From assembly GCF_002291425.1 (NCBI RefSeq), contig NZ_CP014136.1, positions 3,596,001 through 3,660,000 on the forward strand: a DNA stretch of 64,000 nt, in the 5' to 3' direction. The DNA is from Gibbsiella quercinecans (GTDB lineage: Bacteria > Pseudomonadota > Gammaproteobacteria > Enterobacterales > Enterobacteriaceae). The notes beneath the pieces are model-generated. The model saw nothing but the letters and a program-made list of their open reading frames with translations. It had not been told where the DNA came from and did not search any database. Position numbers and translations under genes: made by a program. The stretch's first letter is position 1. Every line of letters begins with the position of its first letter. Shown here in pieces: positions 56,106-64,000 of this stretch.

Positions 56106-58322
56106 ATGAATAATAATCAAAGGAAGGCGCTCTTATTATGTGCGCTGGCCAGTCTGCTATCGCCTTTAGCACTGGCTGAAACCGCTAAAAAAAATGCCGA
56201 TCAGAAAGCGGCTGCCGGCAGTGCGAACCAGGAAGAACTGATGGTGGTAACCGCCAAAGACGCGGCGCAGCCTTCAATGGAAGACGCCGCCGCCGGGGCG
56301 GGCTTTGTCACGCAGGATATCAATTTAGGGCCGATAGGGGATAAAGACTGGGTAGATACGCCATATTCTACCAATACCGTTACCCGGAATATGATCGATA
56401 ACCAGCAGGCGAGAAGCGTGAGCGAACTGCTGAAATATGCGCCCAGCACCCAGATGCAGGCGCGTGGGGGCATGGATGTCGGCCGGCCGCAAAGCCGCGG
56501 CATGCAAGGCAGCGTGGTCGCCAATAGCCGTATGGATGGGCTGAATATTGTTTCCACCACCGCCTTCCCCGTGGAAATGCTGGAGCGGCTGGATATTCTC
56601 AACAGCCTGACCGGTGCGCTATACGGCCCCGCCAGCCCGGCAGGGCAATTTAACTTTGTACAGAAACGCCCCACGGATCAGCCGTTAAACCGGGTTACCC
56701 TGGGGTATCAAAGCCGCAGCGCCATTTCCGGCCATGCCGATCTGGGCGGCCACTTTGACGATGAGAAAAAATTTGGCTATCGCCTGAATGTGCTGAATGA
56801 AGAAGGCGAAGGCAACGTGGATGACAGTACGCTGCGCCGCAAACTGGTCGCCATCGCGTTGGACTGGAATATTCAGCCGGGCACCAAGCTGGAGCTCAAT
56901 GCCAGCCAGTACGAATTCGTCCAGAAAGGCTACGTTGGCAGTTTTAGCTACGGCAAAGGGATCGATCTGCCGAAAGCACCGGATCCTAAACAAAAAGCGT
57001 TTACTCTGAGCAGCGCCGGGATGGATCTCACTACCACCACCGCCAGCACGCGCCTGATCCATTACTTCTCGCCCGACTGGTATATGACCGCCGGCGTGGG
57101 CTACCAGCAGGCTGACCGCGCCATGCGTTCGGTCGGCAGCACCATCACCAATAATCAGGGCGATATCAGCCGTTCGCTCAGCGATTCGGCGGCGGCCGGG
57201 CGCTTTAGGGTGTTGAGCAACACCATAACCTTAAACGGCCACGCCGATACCGGCGGCATCGGGCACGATCTGGCCTTTGCCACCACCGGGTATAAATGGT
57301 CGAACTATTCCGCTAAAGAAAGCAGCACGCGCTATGATCTCGGTACCACGAATATTTACGCCCCGTCGGCGCTGGAGGAGCCTTCCGATGGCACAATCCG
57401 CAAGCACGGCGCACGTTACAAAAACAATGAGAGCAGCCAGCAGAGCATTACCGTGGGCGATACCATCACCTTTACCCCACGGTGGTCGGCGATGTTTTAC
57501 CTCAGCCAAAGCTGGCTGGAAACGCGCAGCTACAGCAGTACCGGCAGCAAGACGAGCCAGGGGAATCAAAATGGCCTGAGCCCGACGGCGGCGTTGATGT
57601 ACAAAATCACCCCGGCGGTGATGGCCTATATCAGCTATGCCGATTCCCTGGAGCAGGGCGGCACCGCGCCGACCGACCAGGGGGTGAAAAACGAAGGCCA
57701 GACGCTTAACCCCTATCGCAGTAAACAGTTGGAAGCGGGGCTGAAGGCCAACGTCGGCGGCATGAATTTAGGCACGGCGGTGTTCCGCCTGAAACGCCCC
57801 TTCGCCTTTGTCGATCCTGACGATATGGTCTACAAGGAACAGGGCGAGCAGGTGAATAACGGCCTGGAATTGACGGCCAGCGGCGAAGTTTATCCGGGGC
57901 TGAATATCTACAGCGGCATCACGCTGCTTGATCCGAAGCTGAAAGACACCGTATCGGCCAGCACCAGCAATAAACGGGTGGTCGGGGTGCCGAAAGTTCA
58001 GGGCAACCTGCTGGTGGAATACGGCCTGCCTTCGATGCCGGAGCTGGTCTACACCGCGAACGTGCATTACACCGGCAAACGTGCGGCCAACAATACCAAC
58101 ACCACTTGGGCAGACAGCTATACCACGCTGGATCTCGGCGTACGCTACAGCCACAAAATCTCGAACGTGCCGGCCACCTGGCGGGTTGGGGTGAATAACG
58201 TCACCAACGAGCACTACTGGGCTTCTATCTTCCCTGGGGATACCGATGGCAGCGGCAGTTCCGCCAGCGCATTCCTTGGCAACGGCCGCGAAGTTCGGGC
58301 TTCCGTCACTTTTGATTTTTAA
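56106..58322 (+). CDS. TonB-dependent siderophore receptor
   Basis: The 738-residue outer-membrane receptor has a signal peptide (about residues 1-24, SPLALA). A TonB box candidate is EELMVVTAKD at about residue 43. The plug domain includes RSVSELLKYAPSTQ and FNFVQKRPTDQPL, and the barrel ends with the aromatic F (ASVTFDF). It is of the FhuA/FoxA-like ferric siderophore class. The ligand is unknown. The ATG has GGGTGG seven bases upstream. It is followed by a binding-protein gene after 9 bp. Confidence 0.92.
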   Translation: MNNNQRKALLLCALASLLSPLALAETAKKNADQKAAAGSANQEELMVVTAKDAAQPSMEDAAAGAGFVTQDINLGPIGDKDWVDTPYSTNTVTRNMIDNQQARSVSELLKYAPSTQMQARGGMDVGRPQSRGMQGSVVANSRMDGLNIVSTTAFPVEMLERLDILNSLTGALYGPASPAGQFNFVQKRPTDQPLNRVTLGYQSRSAISGHADLGGHFDDEKKFGYRLNVLNEEGEGNVDDSTLRRKLVAIALDWNIQPGTKLELNASQYEFVQKGYVGSFSYGKGIDLPKAPDPKQKAFTLSSAGMDLTTTTASTRLIHYFSPDWYMTAGVGYQQADRAMRSVGSTITNNQGDISRSLSDSAAAGRFRVLSNTITLNGHADTGGIGHDLAFATTGYKWSNYSAKESSTRYDLGTTNIYAPSALEEPSDGTIRKHGARYKNNESSQQSITVGDTITFTPRWSAMFYLSQSWLETRSYSSTGSKTSQGNQNGLSPTAALMYKITPAVMAYISYADSLEQGGTAPTDQGVKNEGQTLNPYRSKQLEAGLKANVGGMNLGTAVFRLKRPFAFVDPDDMVYKEQGEQVNNGLELTASGEVYPGLNIYSGITLLDPKLKDTVSASTSNKRVVGVPKVQGNLLVEYGLPSMPELVYTANVHYTGKRAANNTNTTWADSYTTLDLGVRYSHKISNVPATWRVGVNNVTNEHYWASIFPGDTDGSGSSASAFLGNGREVRASVTFDF

Positions 58323-58331
58323 TCAATCACC

Positions 58332-59399
58332 ATGATAAGGAACACCGCCTGCCGCCGTTCGCGGGGGCAGGGGTGGCTGAAAACGATGCCTCTCACTTTT
58401 CTTCGCTGTTGCCGCGCCGCCCTGTTGGCGGCCGGTGTATTACTGGCGCCGGTATGCGGCCTGGCCCAGCCGGGCGCCGAACTGCCGGCCGGCGCGGTTC
58501 GCATTGCTTCGCCGTGGCCGGCGCAAAATACCATTATCGCCATGCTGGGGTATGGGCCGAATATCGTCGGCACCTCGCTCATTGCCCAGAAAATCCCGCT
58601 ATTCAGGCAGGCGTTCCCGGGCATTGTGGATGTGCCGGCCATCAGTATGAATAGCAACCACGAGATCAACCCGGAACAGATTATTGGGTTGCGCACGGAG
58701 CTGCTGTTCGTGCCGGAAAACATGCAACTGCCGCAAAAAGAGATGCTGGCGGCCGCCGGGGTGAAGGTGCTGGCGTTTAAGGCCAATTCGATGCAGGCGT
58801 TGGTCGAACGGGTGCTGGCAACCGGCAAGGTGCTTGGGCCTGACGCGCAGGCCAAGGCGGTGAAGTATCAACAATACTTTGCCGATAACGTGCAGCGGGT
58901 GCGCCAGCGTTTGCAGGGGCTGCCGGCAAGTGAAAAGGTGACGCTCTATCACAGCATGGGGAGCGCGCTCATCACCACCGGCCGGCCTTCGCTGAACCAG
59001 GACTGGATGGATCTGGCCGGCGCGCAAAACGTGGCGGAAAACTGGTTCCGTGGCAAGCCGAACAGTTCGGGCGAGGTGCCGATGGAAACCATCGCGCAGG
59101 CCAACCCGGATGTGATTGTGGTGATGAACAAGAAGGACGCCGAGGTTATGCGGCATTCCCCGCAGTGGCAAGGGATCAACGCGATAAAAAATCACCGTGT
59201 CTACGTCAACCCCCGGGGAATGTTCTGGTGGTGCCGGGAAAGCAGCGAAGAGGCGTTGCAGTTTCTTTGGCTGGCGAAAATGCTGTACCCCGCGCGTTTC
59301 GCCGATATCGATATGACGCAGGAAACCTGGCGTTTCTACCATGAGTTCTTTGGGCTTGTGCTAACGCCCGCCGAGGTGAAGGCCATCCTGAATCCGTAG
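58332..59399 (+). CDS. Periplasmic iron-siderophore-type ABC binding protein
   Basis: The 355-residue BtuF/FepB-like periplasmic protein has recognisable family stretches: MLGYGPNIVGTS, RTELLFVPENM, and QANPDVIVVMNKKDAEV, followed by NHRVYVNPRGMFWWCRES. The first ATG is 58332. ATG 58386 would give a cleaner signal peptide (MPLTFLRCCRAALLAAG) with GGGTGG upstream and is about equally likely. No permease or ATPase genes follow, so it must use a transporter from elsewhere. Confidence 0.85.
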   Translation: MIRNTACRRSRGQGWLKTMPLTFLRCCRAALLAAGVLLAPVCGLAQPGAELPAGAVRIASPWPAQNTIIAMLGYGPNIVGTSLIAQKIPLFRQAFPGIVDVPAISMNSNHEINPEQIIGLRTELLFVPENMQLPQKEMLAAAGVKVLAFKANSMQALVERVLATGKVLGPDAQAKAVKYQQYFADNVQRVRQRLQGLPASEKVTLYHSMGSALITTGRPSLNQDWMDLAGAQNVAENWFRGKPNSSGEVPMETIAQANPDVIVVMNKKDAEVMRHSPQWQGINAIKNHRVYVNPRGMFWWCRESSEEALQFLWLAKMLYPARFADIDMTQETWRFYHEFFGLVLTPAEVKAILNP

Positions 59400-59437
59400 G
59401 GAACAACCGGCGGTCTTGCTGTTATGCGCCGTTGTTT

Positions 59438-59479
59438 AACCCATAATAGTTAAATTAAATCAATGTATTATGGGTTTTT
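59438..59479 (+). terminator. Intrinsic terminator of the receptor/binding-protein pair
   Basis: An 11-bp perfect stem AACCCATAATA / TATTATGGGTT with a 17-base loop is followed by TTT. Confidence 0.85.
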
Positions 59480-59594
59480 GCTGCGTACAGGTAAATAACC
59501 GCCTCAAGTTTTTGACTGCCAAACCGCAGATGTTAATATGGCTGCTTTCTACGCCGCTGACGTATTGTGTAATCTGCTGATTGGGGATGGAATA

Positions 59595-60347
59595 TTGAGC
59601 ACTGGAAGCAAGCGGGTTTTACTGCAACGAATAACCCTATGCCTGTTGGCAGGGCTACTGCTGGCAGGTTGTTCCAGCAAAAATAGCTATAACCGCAATT
59701 ACGATACGCTGCCGAAAGGCACCTATAGCGGCAAGACCTACACCGTTAAGCGCGGCGATACGCTGTACTACATTGCCTGGATCACCGGGAATGAAGTGAG
59801 CGAACTGGCACGCGCCAACAAAATCCGCCCGCCCTATAGCCTTGAAGTGGGGCAGGTGCTGCGGCTGAGCGCATCGGCGCCGGCGCGTGCTTCATCAGGC
59901 AGCCGCAAGGCAACTGCTTCGGCGATCGTCACGGCACCGCCGCCGGGCACATCCCGCTGCTGGCGCTGGCCGACCAACGGGCAGGTGGTGCTCAAGTTTT
60001 CTACCACCGACGGCGGCAACAAGGGGATTGATATCGCCGGCAGCCGCGGCCAGCCGGTGTACGCTTCGGCAAAAGGCCGGGTGGTGTATGTCGGCAACCA
60101 GCTGCGCGGTTACGGCAACCTGATCATGATTAAGCACGGGGAAGAGTTCATCACCGCCTATGCGCATAACGACACCACGCTGGTGCGCAACGGGCAGGAT
60201 GTCAATGCCGGGCAGAAGATCGCCACTATGGGCAGCACCGGCACGGATTCCGTGCGGCTGCATTTCCAGATCCGCTATCGCGCCACCGCCATCGATCCGC
60301 TGCGTTATTTACCTGCACAGGGCACTACCCCGCGCTGTAGCGGTTAA
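59595..60347 (+). CDS. actS: Amidase activator ActS (YgeR), LysM-M23 lipoprotein
   Basis: The 250-residue lipoprotein has the lipobox LLAGC at about residue 25, a LysM domain ([14 protein letters not shown], about 48-90) and a C-terminal degenerate M23/LytM domain ([39 protein letters not shown]). It is closely colinear with E. coli YgeR/ActS, which activates the amidase AmiC in septal peptidoglycan cleavage. The frame opens at ATG 59538, but TTG 59595 gives the E. coli length and N-terminus (STGSKR). Confidence 0.92.
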   Translation: MSTGSKRVLLQRITLCLLAGLLLAGCSSKNSYNRNYDTLPKGTYSGKTYTVKRGDTLYYIAWITGNEVSELARANKIRPPYSLEVGQVLRLSASAPARASSGSRKATASAIVTAPPPGTSRCWRWPTNGQVVLKFSTTDGGNKGIDIAGSRGQPVYASAKGRVVYVGNQLRGYGNLIMIKHGEEFITAYAHNDTTLVRNGQDVNAGQKIATMGSTGTDSVRLHFQIRYRATAIDPLRYLPAQGTTPRCSG

Positions 60348-60351
60348 AGCA

Positions 60352-60378
60352 AAACGCCGCGGGGCTGCCGCGGCGTTT
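60352..60378. terminator. Bidirectional terminator between actS and lldD
   Basis: An 11-bp perfect stem AAACGCCGCGG / CCGCGGCGTTT with a 5-base loop lies between convergent stops. Confidence 0.85.
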
Positions 60379-60398
60379 ACCATTCCCAGCACGGCGGT

Positions 60399-61541
60399 TT
60401 AACCGCGGCCGTTAACCAGCGAATCGGCATTAATATCGGCAATGGACTTCGCGCCGGTGAGCGTCATCGCCACGCGCATCTCTTTATCGATCAGCTCCAG
60501 CAGGTTGCTCACTCCGGCTTCGCCGGCCGCCGCCAGTGCGTAAACAAAGGCGCGCCCCAGCAACACGCTATCGGCGCCGAGCGCGATCATGCGCACCACG
60601 TCCAGCCCGGTGCGGATGCCGGAATCGGTCAGGAGAGTAATATCGCCTTTCACCGCATCGGCGATGGCGGGCAGGGCGCGTGCGGTCGAGAGCACGCCGT
60701 CAAGCTGCCGGCCGCCGTGGTTGGAGACGATAATGCCGTCGGCCCCAAAGCGCACGGCGTCTTTGGCGTCTTCAGGATCCAGAATGCCCTTAATGATCAT
60801 CGGCCCTTGCCAGAACTCGCGGATCCACTCCAGATCTTTCCAGGAAATGGACGGATCAAAGTTGGCGCCGAGCCAGCCGATGTAATCTTCCAGTTTGGTG
60901 GGTTGGCCGCGGTAGGTCGAGATGTTACCCAGATCGTGCGGTTTGCCGTTAATGCCGACGTCCCATGCCCACTGTGGGTGCACCATCGCTTGCAAAACCC
61001 GGCGCATCGCGGCATTCGGGCCGCTCATGCCGGAGTGGGCATCGCGGTAACGGGCGCCGGGCACCGGCATATCCACGGTAAACACCAGCGTTTTCACCCC
61101 GGCCGCCTGGGCGCGCTCCAGTGCGTTGCGCATAAAGCCGCGATCTTTGAGCACATACAGTTGGAACCACATCGGCCGATCGATGGCCGGCGCCACTTCT
61201 TCGATTGGGCAAACGGACACGGTGGAAAGGGTGAACGGAATGCCCTTTTTGGCGGCGGCCCGCGCCGCCTGTACCTCACCGCGCCGCGCATACATACCGG
61301 TTAATCCCACCGGCGCCAGTATCACCGGCATCGCCAGCTTTTCACCGAACAGCGTGGTTTCCAGGCTCAGATCCGACATATTGCGCAATACGCGCTGGCG
61401 CAGGGCGATATCCGCCAGGTCGGCAGTATTACGGCGCATCGTATGTTCGGCATAGGCGCCGCCATCAATATAGTGAAACAGGAAAGGCGGTAATTTTGCC
61501 TGGGCGGCGGCACGGTAATCGGTTGAAGCGGAGATAATCAT
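60399..61541 (-). CDS. lldD: L-lactate dehydrogenase (quinone) LldD
   Basis: The 380-residue FMN-dependent membrane-associated enzyme oxidises L-lactate to pyruvate and passes electrons to quinone. The catalytic base and FMN loop are visible in [10 protein letters not shown] (about residue 275), with [12 protein letters not shown] and [13 protein letters not shown]. Identity to E. coli LldD is high along the full length, but the C-terminus is about 16 residues shorter. No lldP or lldR is adjacent, unlike the E. coli operon. Confidence 0.95.
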   Translation of the reverse strand: MIISASTDYRAAAQAKLPPFLFHYIDGGAYAEHTMRRNTADLADIALRQRVLRNMSDLSLETTLFGEKLAMPVILAPVGLTGMYARRGEVQAARAAAKKGIPFTLSTVSVCPIEEVAPAIDRPMWFQLYVLKDRGFMRNALERAQAAGVKTLVFTVDMPVPGARYRDAHSGMSGPNAAMRRVLQAMVHPQWAWDVGINGKPHDLGNISTYRGQPTKLEDYIGWLGANFDPSISWKDLEWIREFWQGPMIIKGILDPEDAKDAVRFGADGIIVSNHGGRQLDGVLSTARALPAIADAVKGDITLLTDSGIRTGLDVVRMIALGADSVLLGRAFVYALAAAGEAGVSNLLELIDKEMRVAMTLTGAKSIADINADSLVNGRG

Positions 61542-62065
61542 AGTTTGTATCCTTATGCGTTAACTGAAAGCCCCCAGTTGGTTAAACCCTGCGGCGTTGC
61601 ACAGCGGCCGTTGCGCCGCCAGGCTCCAAATGGCCCGCGGCACCGGTTGGGGCGGCTTTAACTTCCCTTTGCATGACTGGCCTGCACCGTTGCGGCGCGA
61701 GCCATCCCTATGCCCGTGAGCGGCAGAATAGAATCTGTTGCGCGGGTTTATTGCGTTACCCGTGTTTTTTCTGCGGCAATCAGTGCCGCTTGCAACAATA
61801 TCTTATTCTAATCACAACCATTATTAATGTTCCACGCTTCAATTTTTTAACAAATTAACGGAGGGCATATTGTCTGCACGCTGTGGGTATTTGATTTATA
61901 TGGTTATTTATTTAATGATATTAAAATCAGTTAATTAGCTTTTTTTATTGCGAGAGGGGAAATAGGGGAACCGTGATTACGCCGTAATTTTCACGAGATT
62001 ATGTCTAAAAATGCAGTAATTAACGCCCGGATTACGGCAGGGTAAAAATAATAATGTGATCAGCT
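61542..62065. other. 524-bp region upstream of lldD
   Basis: No gene is supported. The part from about 61790 to 62060 is AT-rich. The region should carry the lldD promoter and the 3' end of the LysR transcript. No operator I can name with confidence. Confidence 0.4.
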
Positions 62066-62986
62066 TCAAAAATAATGACCAATATTTTTATAGGCGATAA
62101 TAAGATGTTCAATCAGCAGGCGTATTTTTAACGGCAGGTTGCGGGTATACGGGTAAACGGCATAGACGCCCAGCACCTTGCCGCAGTGCCCGGCCAGTAT
62201 TTCCAGCAGTTTTCCTGCCATCAAATCTTCGTACACCATGCAGCGCGGAACCATCGCAATGCCATAGCCGCTGAGCACGGCTTTGCGGATTGCGCGGGCA
62301 TTGTTGGCGGAAAAGTTGCCGTTGACTCGCAGCTCATAAATTTCGCTGCTGCCGGGGCGCTTCATCAGCCAGTTGGCGGTGCCATTTTCCTGATAGGTAT
62401 AGGTCAGGCAATTATGGCTGAGCAGATCGTCCGCCGTTTGCGGCTGCGGGTGTTGTTGCAGGTAACTGGGTGAACAGACAATCACCCAATGTGAATCGAG
62501 AATCGGCCGGGCGATCAGGCTGGAATCCGGCATGGTGCCGGTGCGGATGGCCAGATCGATACCTTCGTTGACCAGATCGGCAAAGCGGTTTTCCAGGCGC
62601 ATTTCTACTTTTAGCTGCGGGTGGCGGGCGCAAAATTCCGCTACGCTTTCACTGAGCAGCAGTTCGCCGGAAATGGTAGGCACCGACATGCGGATCACCC
62701 CGGTGAGTTCGTCGCTTTTCTCACTGACGGCATACAGGGCGCCCTGGATTTGCTGGCTGATCTCTTTGGCCTGGCGATACAGCTCCTGGCCGTTTTCGGT
62801 CAGGGTCAGGCTGCGAGTGGTGCGGTAAAGCAGACGCGCACCGAGGGATTTTTCCAGGCGGCCGATGCGTTTGCTGACTACCGAACTGGTGATGCCCGCG
62901 GCTTCCGCCGCTTTGCTAAAAGATCCGCAGTCGACAATCAGCGCGAACAGCAGCAGGTCGTTGGCGTATTCGTGGCTGGCTAACAT
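62066..62986 (-). CDS. LysR-type transcriptional regulator
   Basis: The 306-residue regulator has the helix-turn-helix GSFSKAAEAAGITSSVVSKRIGRLEK (about residues 21-46) and a LysR substrate domain of the CrgA-like group (FADLVNEGIDLAIRTG). A TTG six codons upstream extends the frame, but ATG 62986 has GGAG four bases before it. It points toward lldD, 524 bp away. Regulation of lldD is possible but not shown. Confidence 0.9.
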   Translation of the reverse strand: MLASHEYANDLLLFALIVDCGSFSKAAEAAGITSSVVSKRIGRLEKSLGARLLYRTTRSLTLTENGQELYRQAKEISQQIQGALYAVSEKSDELTGVIRMSVPTISGELLLSESVAEFCARHPQLKVEMRLENRFADLVNEGIDLAIRTGTMPDSSLIARPILDSHWVIVCSPSYLQQHPQPQTADDLLSHNCLTYTYQENGTANWLMKRPGSSEIYELRVNGNFSANNARAIRKAVLSGYGIAMVPRCMVYEDLMAGKLLEILAGHCGKVLGVYAVYPYTRNLPLKIRLLIEHLIIAYKNIGHYF

Positions 62987-63167
62987 AACGCTCCGTGTTT
63001 TCAAGGCGGGTTGGGCGTAAGTTTACGGCATGCCGGTCAGTAATCAATCACTTCGCGCATCGCCTGCCGGGCAAAGAGAATCGCCCGCGGCGAACATACG
63101 CCATAGCGGCGCGGCGCCGAAACATAGTATATTGATGGCTTAACGCCTGTGTCATTGAGGAGACTGC

Positions 63168-63275
63168 ATGTCGTTTTATAGCCCGCGTCGCATAGTCCTT
63201 TATACCGCAGCGGTGATTGCCATCCTGGTTATCGTCGGGTTGGTGACGCATTTTACCGTTGGTTGGTTGAACTGA
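63168..63275 (+). CDS. Small single-helix membrane protein (35 residues)
   Basis: The frame starts at ATG 63168 with GAGGAG six bases upstream. A short basic head MSFYSPRRIVLY is followed by a hydrophobic helix (AAVIAILVIVGLVTHF) and the tail TVGWLN, the N-in topology expected for small inner-membrane proteins. I do not recognise the family. The frame is too short for usual gene calling, but the ribosome site and composition are convincing. Confidence 0.65.
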   Translation: MSFYSPRRIVLYTAAVIAILVIVGLVTHFTVGWLN

Positions 63276-63370
63276 ATTAAGCGTTTCTTTCTATCGAGCC
63301 GGGCATTGGGCACGCCGTTCGGGCGTATCCCCGGCAAGCGCAGATAACTACATACAGCACCGTTTTGCCG

Positions 63371-63397
63371 GCAGCCGGGCTTTCATCGCCCGGCTGC
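63371..63397. terminator. Perfect hairpin between the small membrane gene and the ABC gene
   Basis: A 10-bp perfect stem GCAGCCGGGC / GCCCGGCTGC with a 7-base loop lies between convergent genes, with TTGCGTTT after it on the plus strand. Confidence 0.6.
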
Positions 63398-63403
63398 TTG
63401 CGT

Positions 63404-64000
63404 TTACGCCCCGCCTGGCAGCGGGTTAACGGTCATGATGGCCGGTTGATTTTCCTGGCGGCAGAAGCGCCAGCAGGTCTGATGATATTTCGCCACGCTG
63501 TTGCGGTGTGCGACGCTAATCAGCGTCACTTCCGGTAGCTCGCTCAGCAGCAGGCTGTACATCAGCTGTTCGGTTTCATCATCCAGAGCGCTGGTGGCCT
63601 CATCCAGGAACAGAATATCCGGCCGGGTGAGGATCGCCCGTGCAAACGCCAACCGCTGCTGCTCGCCGGGCGAAAGCCGGTGGCTCCAGTTGGCGGCGGT
63701 ATCCAGCCAGCGTTGCAAGTGCTTCAGTTGGCATTTTTCCAGTGCGGCCAGCAGTTGCTCATCGTTGTATTCTGCCGCCAGATGCGGGTAGCTCAGCGCT
63801 TCGCGCAGCGTACCGATTGGGATATAGCTGCGCTGCGGCAGGAACAGCGTGCTGGCGGTGTCATCCAGCCCGATAGTACCTGAGCCGTAAGGCCAGATCC
63901 CGGCGATAGCGCGCAGCAGCGTGGATTTGCCGCAGCCGGATGGGCCGACGATCAGCACCCGCTCACCGCGTTTAGGCGCCACATTGGCGCCGGCCAACAG
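63404..64000 (-). CDS. ABC transporter ATPase domain (YddA/SbmA-type), 5' end outside the window
   Basis: About 199 C-terminal residues are visible, and the frame stays open to the window edge. Walker A GPSGCGKST, signature LSPGEQQRLAFARA (Pro in place of Gly in the usual LSGGE) and Walker B LFLDEATSALDDE are present. The spacing TLFLPQRSYIPIGTLREAL is typical of the fused membrane-ATPase proteins like YddA, of which a complete member lies at 37793-39460. The missing upstream part probably encodes the membrane domain. Confidence 0.85.
   Translation of the reverse strand: MLAGANVAPKRGERVLIVGPSGCGKSTLLRAIAGIWPYGSGTIGLDDTASTLFLPQRSYIPIGTLREALSYPHLAAEYNDEQLLAALEKCQLKHLQRWLDTAANWSHRLSPGEQQRLAFARAILTRPDILFLDEATSALDDETEQLMYSLLLSELPEVTLISVAHRNSVAKYHQTCWRFCRQENQPAIMTVNPLPGGA

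Overview
The window reads as chromosome of an enterobacterium, most likely Serratia or a close relative. The first 10.6 kb keeps the conserved order trhA, ygfZ, sdhE-ygfX, fldB, xerD-dsbC-recJ, prfB (with its programmed frameshift) and lysS, and the proteins align closely with the E. coli ones as I recall them. The genus is an inference from gene order and GC-rich codon use. No species marker is present.

At 10624-10697 lies a tRNA-Gly(CCC) gene (glyU type). Its last bases, 10680-10699, recur exactly at 27748-27767, so about 17 kb between the two copies looks like a genomic island at a tRNA attachment site. I see no integrase in it. The cargo is a DUF1493 gene, a NIPSNAP protein, an SDR/LysR pair, two cytoplasmic aldo/keto reductases, a glyoxalase-fold protein, and a group of mostly exported enzymes (two alpha/beta hydrolases, a flavodoxin, a carboxymuconolactone-decarboxylase-like protein, a cupin, an aldo/keto reductase with a twin-arginine signal) arranged around a CusSR-like two-component system. 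Two identical CTGACA-N4-TGTCAG palindromes lie in front of the enzyme units, which suggests that the regulator controls them. A Bcr/CflA efflux pump and an unfamiliar PD-(D/E)XK nuclease-like gene end the island.

Beyond the right junction come several specialised loci. The first (28.2-32.3 kb) is a Salmonella-like mgtC-mgtB operon with two leader peptides, one containing three consecutive proline codons, and two tiny downstream membrane peptides (mgtR, mgtU). The second (32.5-37.6 kb) is a LysR gene divergent from a ureohydrolase / polar-amino-acid ABC transporter / second ureohydrolase operon, probably for uptake and hydrolysis of a guanidino compound. The third (37.8-45.8 kb) is a four-gene operon of TonB-like protein, TonB-dependent receptor, M16 protease and YddA-type ABC protein, matching the Fus (ferredoxin uptake) layout, with a Fur-like site upstream.

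The remaining part holds an actinobacterial-type phosphoserine aminotransferase, a convergent c-di-GMP phosphodiesterase/cyclase pair, a lipid A acyltransferase, ypfH, yqjG-yqjF with a LysR gene, a siderophore receptor with a binding protein, the amidase activator actS (ygeR), lldD, another LysR gene, a 35-residue membrane peptide and the end of a second YddA/SbmA-type ABC protein that runs off the window.
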